64,000 nt of DNA from Actinopolymorpha sp. NPDC004070 (GTDB lineage Bacteria > Actinomycetota > Actinomycetes > Propionibacteriales > Actinopolymorphaceae). Location of the stretch: contig NZ_JBEXMJ010000005.1 of the NCBI RefSeq assembly GCF_040610475.1, forward strand, positions 71,631 to 135,630, written 5' to 3'. This document shows positions 62,370 through 64,000 of the stretch, piece by piece. The translations under genes were made by a program, and so were the position numbers. Below the pieces are notes generated by a model. The model worked only from the letters and a program-made list of their open reading frames with translations, ran no database searches and was not told where the DNA came from. Numbering within the stretch: the stretch's first letter is position 1; each line of letters begins with the position of its first letter.

Positions 62370-63524
62370 TCACAACAGGCCGCGGCGGCGCATCACGCCG
62401 ACACTCACCGCACCGGCCGGCAGCAGCATCCACAGCGTGACGAGGCGGAACAACGCGACCGCGGGCAGCGCCACCGCCAGCCCCACGCCGGTCGCGGCGA
62501 GCGCGGCGGCCAGCGCGGCGTCGACCGTGCCGAGGCCACCGGGCACCGGCACGGCGTTGCCGGCGCTGGTGCCGAGCAGGAGTACGGCGGCGACGGTGAG
62601 GATCCCGAGGTGGCCGCCGAATGCGTGCACCGACGCCCACAGCGCGGTGATCAGGCCGGCGGAGATGAGGACGGCCCCGGTCAGGCTGACCAGCGCCCGC
62701 AGCGGGTGCGCGGCCATCGTGCGCAGCGACCGGGTGAGCTCCTTCGCCAGCGCGCGCACCTTGCGGGTGAGCCGGGCCGACCGGCGCAGCAGCACGGCGC
62801 CGACCACAACGAGGACGGCCAGGCCGCCGGCGGCGTACGGCGCGAACCGCGCCACGTCCCCCCGCAGCAGGTCGACGTCGGTGTTGGCGGCGTACGCGAC
62901 CGGCGGAAGCAGGCACAGCGCCAGCAGCACCTGCACGCTCTGCGCCACCGAGACGGTGCCGACCGAGGCCGAGGTGCCGACGCCCGCGCGGCGGAGGTAC
63001 TGCACGTTGACCGCGGCCGAGCCGACCGCGGCCGGCGACACGATCCGGACCAGCGAACCGGCCAGCTGCGCACCGAACGTCGCGCCGAACCGCAGCCGCA
63101 CCGGGCTCGCGCCCATGAGGTTCCAGGCGTTGCCGGCGAGGGTGACGACCATGCCGAACACCGCGAGGCCCGCCCACCAGAGGTTCAGCTGCGACCGCCA
63201 CAGTCCGAGGTCGATCGCGTGCCGGTTGTCGTAGGCCAGCACACTGACCAGCGCCACCACCGCGACCAGCAGCAGAATCTGCCGCGGCCGCCAGGAGAAC
63301 TTGATTCCGGTCCGGCGTTCCGGCGCGGCGGTCGCGGGTGCGCCGGACGTCACCACCCGGGCCGTGGAGGGGGCGGGCGTGAGCGTGGACGGGCGTACCG
63401 GCGTCTCCGTTCGGTCCGCCACCGCGACCCGGCCCGCGGGCAGGTCACGACGCGGCCGCGCGTCCGTGCCCGGGGCACGTGGGGTCGCACGGGCCGGGAC
63501 GGGCACCGGGGCGAGAGTGGTCAC
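62370..63524 (-). CDS. Flippase-like (LPG synthetase TM/UPF0104) membrane protein
   Basis: The 384-aa protein has about 70 disordered, Pro/Thr/Arg-rich residues, then about eight membrane segments. SLVRIVSPAAVGSAAVNVQYL and VPVPGGLGTVDAAL are the UPF0104 signatures (PGGxGxxE-type loop). The family resembles the flippase half of MprF; lipid transport is plausible. AGGAG lies 8 nt before GTG 63524. Confidence 0.85.
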   Translation of the reverse strand: MTTLAPVPVPARATPRAPGTDARPRRDLPAGRVAVADRTETPVRPSTLTPAPSTARVVTSGAPATAAPERRTGIKFSWRPRQILLLVAVVALVSVLAYDNRHAIDLGLWRSQLNLWWAGLAVFGMVVTLAGNAWNLMGASPVRLRFGATFGAQLAGSLVRIVSPAAVGSAAVNVQYLRRAGVGTSASVGTVSVAQSVQVLLALCLLPPVAYAANTDVDLLRGDVARFAPYAAGGLAVLVVVGAVLLRRSARLTRKVRALAKELTRSLRTMAAHPLRALVSLTGAVLISAGLITALWASVHAFGGHLGILTVAAVLLLGTSAGNAVPVPGGLGTVDAALAAALAATGVGLAVALPAVALFRLVTLWMLLPAGAVSVGVMRRRGLL

Positions 63525-63871
63525 CGGTCATCTCCTACCTGAACGGGACGGGCGTCAATCATCGGCACGGACCGGGTGATTCGTGCGGTCGGACGTCGGG
63601 CAGGTTCCAGGCTGCCGCCTGGGGCGGTCCCCCACATCAGGGAACGGCCGCGCGTGACCCTGGCGGGGCGCTCAGGGTGGCCCAGGGTCGCTGCGCGGGG
63701 TGCTGATCAGCCATGGCTCGATCCTGCCGGTCCGAACCCACCCGGGACGTCGCCCGATAGTCGGGACCTTGCTACGACCTGGGTAGGGCGCCTTGGTCGG
63801 CAAGGACGGCCGAAGGTGCCGTACGCCACACCGAGCGCGGCCCGCTTGCGCCGCGCTCTACGGTTGAGGTG
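63525..63871. other. Divergent gap with a leaderless promoter for the last gene
   Basis: The gap is 347 bp. TACGGT (63859-63864) ends 7 nt before ATG 63872. I see no other gene or repeat. Confidence 0.45.
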
Positions 63872-64000
63872 ATGCCCAGATCCACCTCGCGCCCCGCGAC
63901 GCTACCGGAGACGTTGCGCGGGTTTGACGACGACGCGCTCGCGGAGCTGTTCCGCGCCCGTCCCGACCTGATGACGCCGCTGCCGTCCGATCTCGCGCAG
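63872..64000 (+). CDS. N-terminal fragment of a probable helicase-associated-domain protein
   Basis: The first 43 codons are visible (the window ends in frame). TLPETLRGFDDDALAELFRA and RPDLMTPLPSDL resemble the start of the large XPB-like helicase-associated-domain proteins of actinobacteria, where a short helix with Leu/Asp/Ala and RPDL is usual. The assignment rests only on this pattern. The ATG follows TACGGT by 7 nt, so the mRNA is probably leaderless. Confidence 0.5.
   Translation, partial: MPRSTSRPATLPETLRGFDDDALAELFRARPDLMTPLPSDLAQ

Noticed and set aside
63640..63715. 25-codon ORF on the minus strand in the final gap
   Set aside because: There is no convincing start signal or composition to support it.

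Overview
The window comes from a very GC-rich actinobacterium. Codon third positions are nearly all G or C, GTG starts are frequent, several genes look leaderless, and the content includes a DtxR-type metalloregulator, a mycothiol/DinB-type protein, DUF2530, DUF3027 and many sugar-catabolic regulators. The mix of LacI regulators, Gfo/Idh/MocA dehydrogenases and sugar ABC genes suggests a soil member of the Propionibacteriales (Actinopolymorpha- or Kribbella-like). The genus is an inference. No rRNA, tRNA, CRISPR array, phage or transposon was found.

Layout. About 1-36 kb is a carbohydrate-catabolic region. (a) 0.3-6 kb: a Gfo/Idh-aldo/keto reductase fusion divergent from a sugar ABC importer (binding protein and two permeases, no ATPase). 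(b) 6-9 kb: a small LuxR-type HTH protein and a ThuA-Gfo/Idh pair. (c) 9-13 kb: a large secreted subtilase broken by a frameshift exactly before its catalytic serine. (d) 13-15.4 kb: a methylenetetrahydrofolate reductase-like protein, a nucleotidyltransferase and an orphan OmpR-type DNA-binding domain. (e) 15.5-20 kb: an alpha-L-rhamnosidase divergent from its probable LacI regulator. (f) 20-22.3 kb: a methyltransferase, a DtxR regulator and a tiny basic protein. (g) 22.3-28.2 kb: a LacI regulator flanked by two target units, a hydroxyacid dehydrogenase and a Gfo/Idh-DUF993-isomerase operon, both carrying LacI-type palindromes; the substrate is unknown. (h) 28.2-30.4 kb: an aldo/keto reductase, about 0.9 kb without a convincing gene, and a YjzC-like small protein. 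(i) 30.7-35.6 kb: an amino-sugar operon (SIS isomerase, ROK kinase, NagA deacetylase, class II aldolase) divergent from a DeoR-type regulator.

About 35.7-64 kb is mostly general-metabolism and membrane genes: a metallophosphoesterase, a short transcription unit with a 12-codon ORF, pdxH, serC, a membrane-anchored beta-propeller protein, a DUF624 protein, an XRE regulator with a divergent MFS exporter, a DMT transporter, a DinB-like protein, an AraC regulator, map, a sulfite-oxidase-type molybdoenzyme, an RNA 2',3'-cyclic phosphodiesterase, a MarR-MFS operon, an SDR, an AzgA-type purine permease, DUF2530, DUF3027, another MFS, a cold-shock protein, a HAD-LarE fusion, a META lipoprotein, a DJ-1/PfpI protein, a flippase-like membrane protein and the start of a probable helicase-like gene.

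Two genome-style features recur. Short tandem repeats (10-17 bp) sit on or just after stop codons at several genes, often repeating a TGA in other frames. Many genes have a TAnnnT box 6-8 nt before the start codon, as expected for leaderless mRNAs. The most promising candidates for new biology are the LacI-centred DUF993 regulon, the HAD-LarE fusion, the Gfo/Idh-AKR fusion and the short sORF transcription unit.
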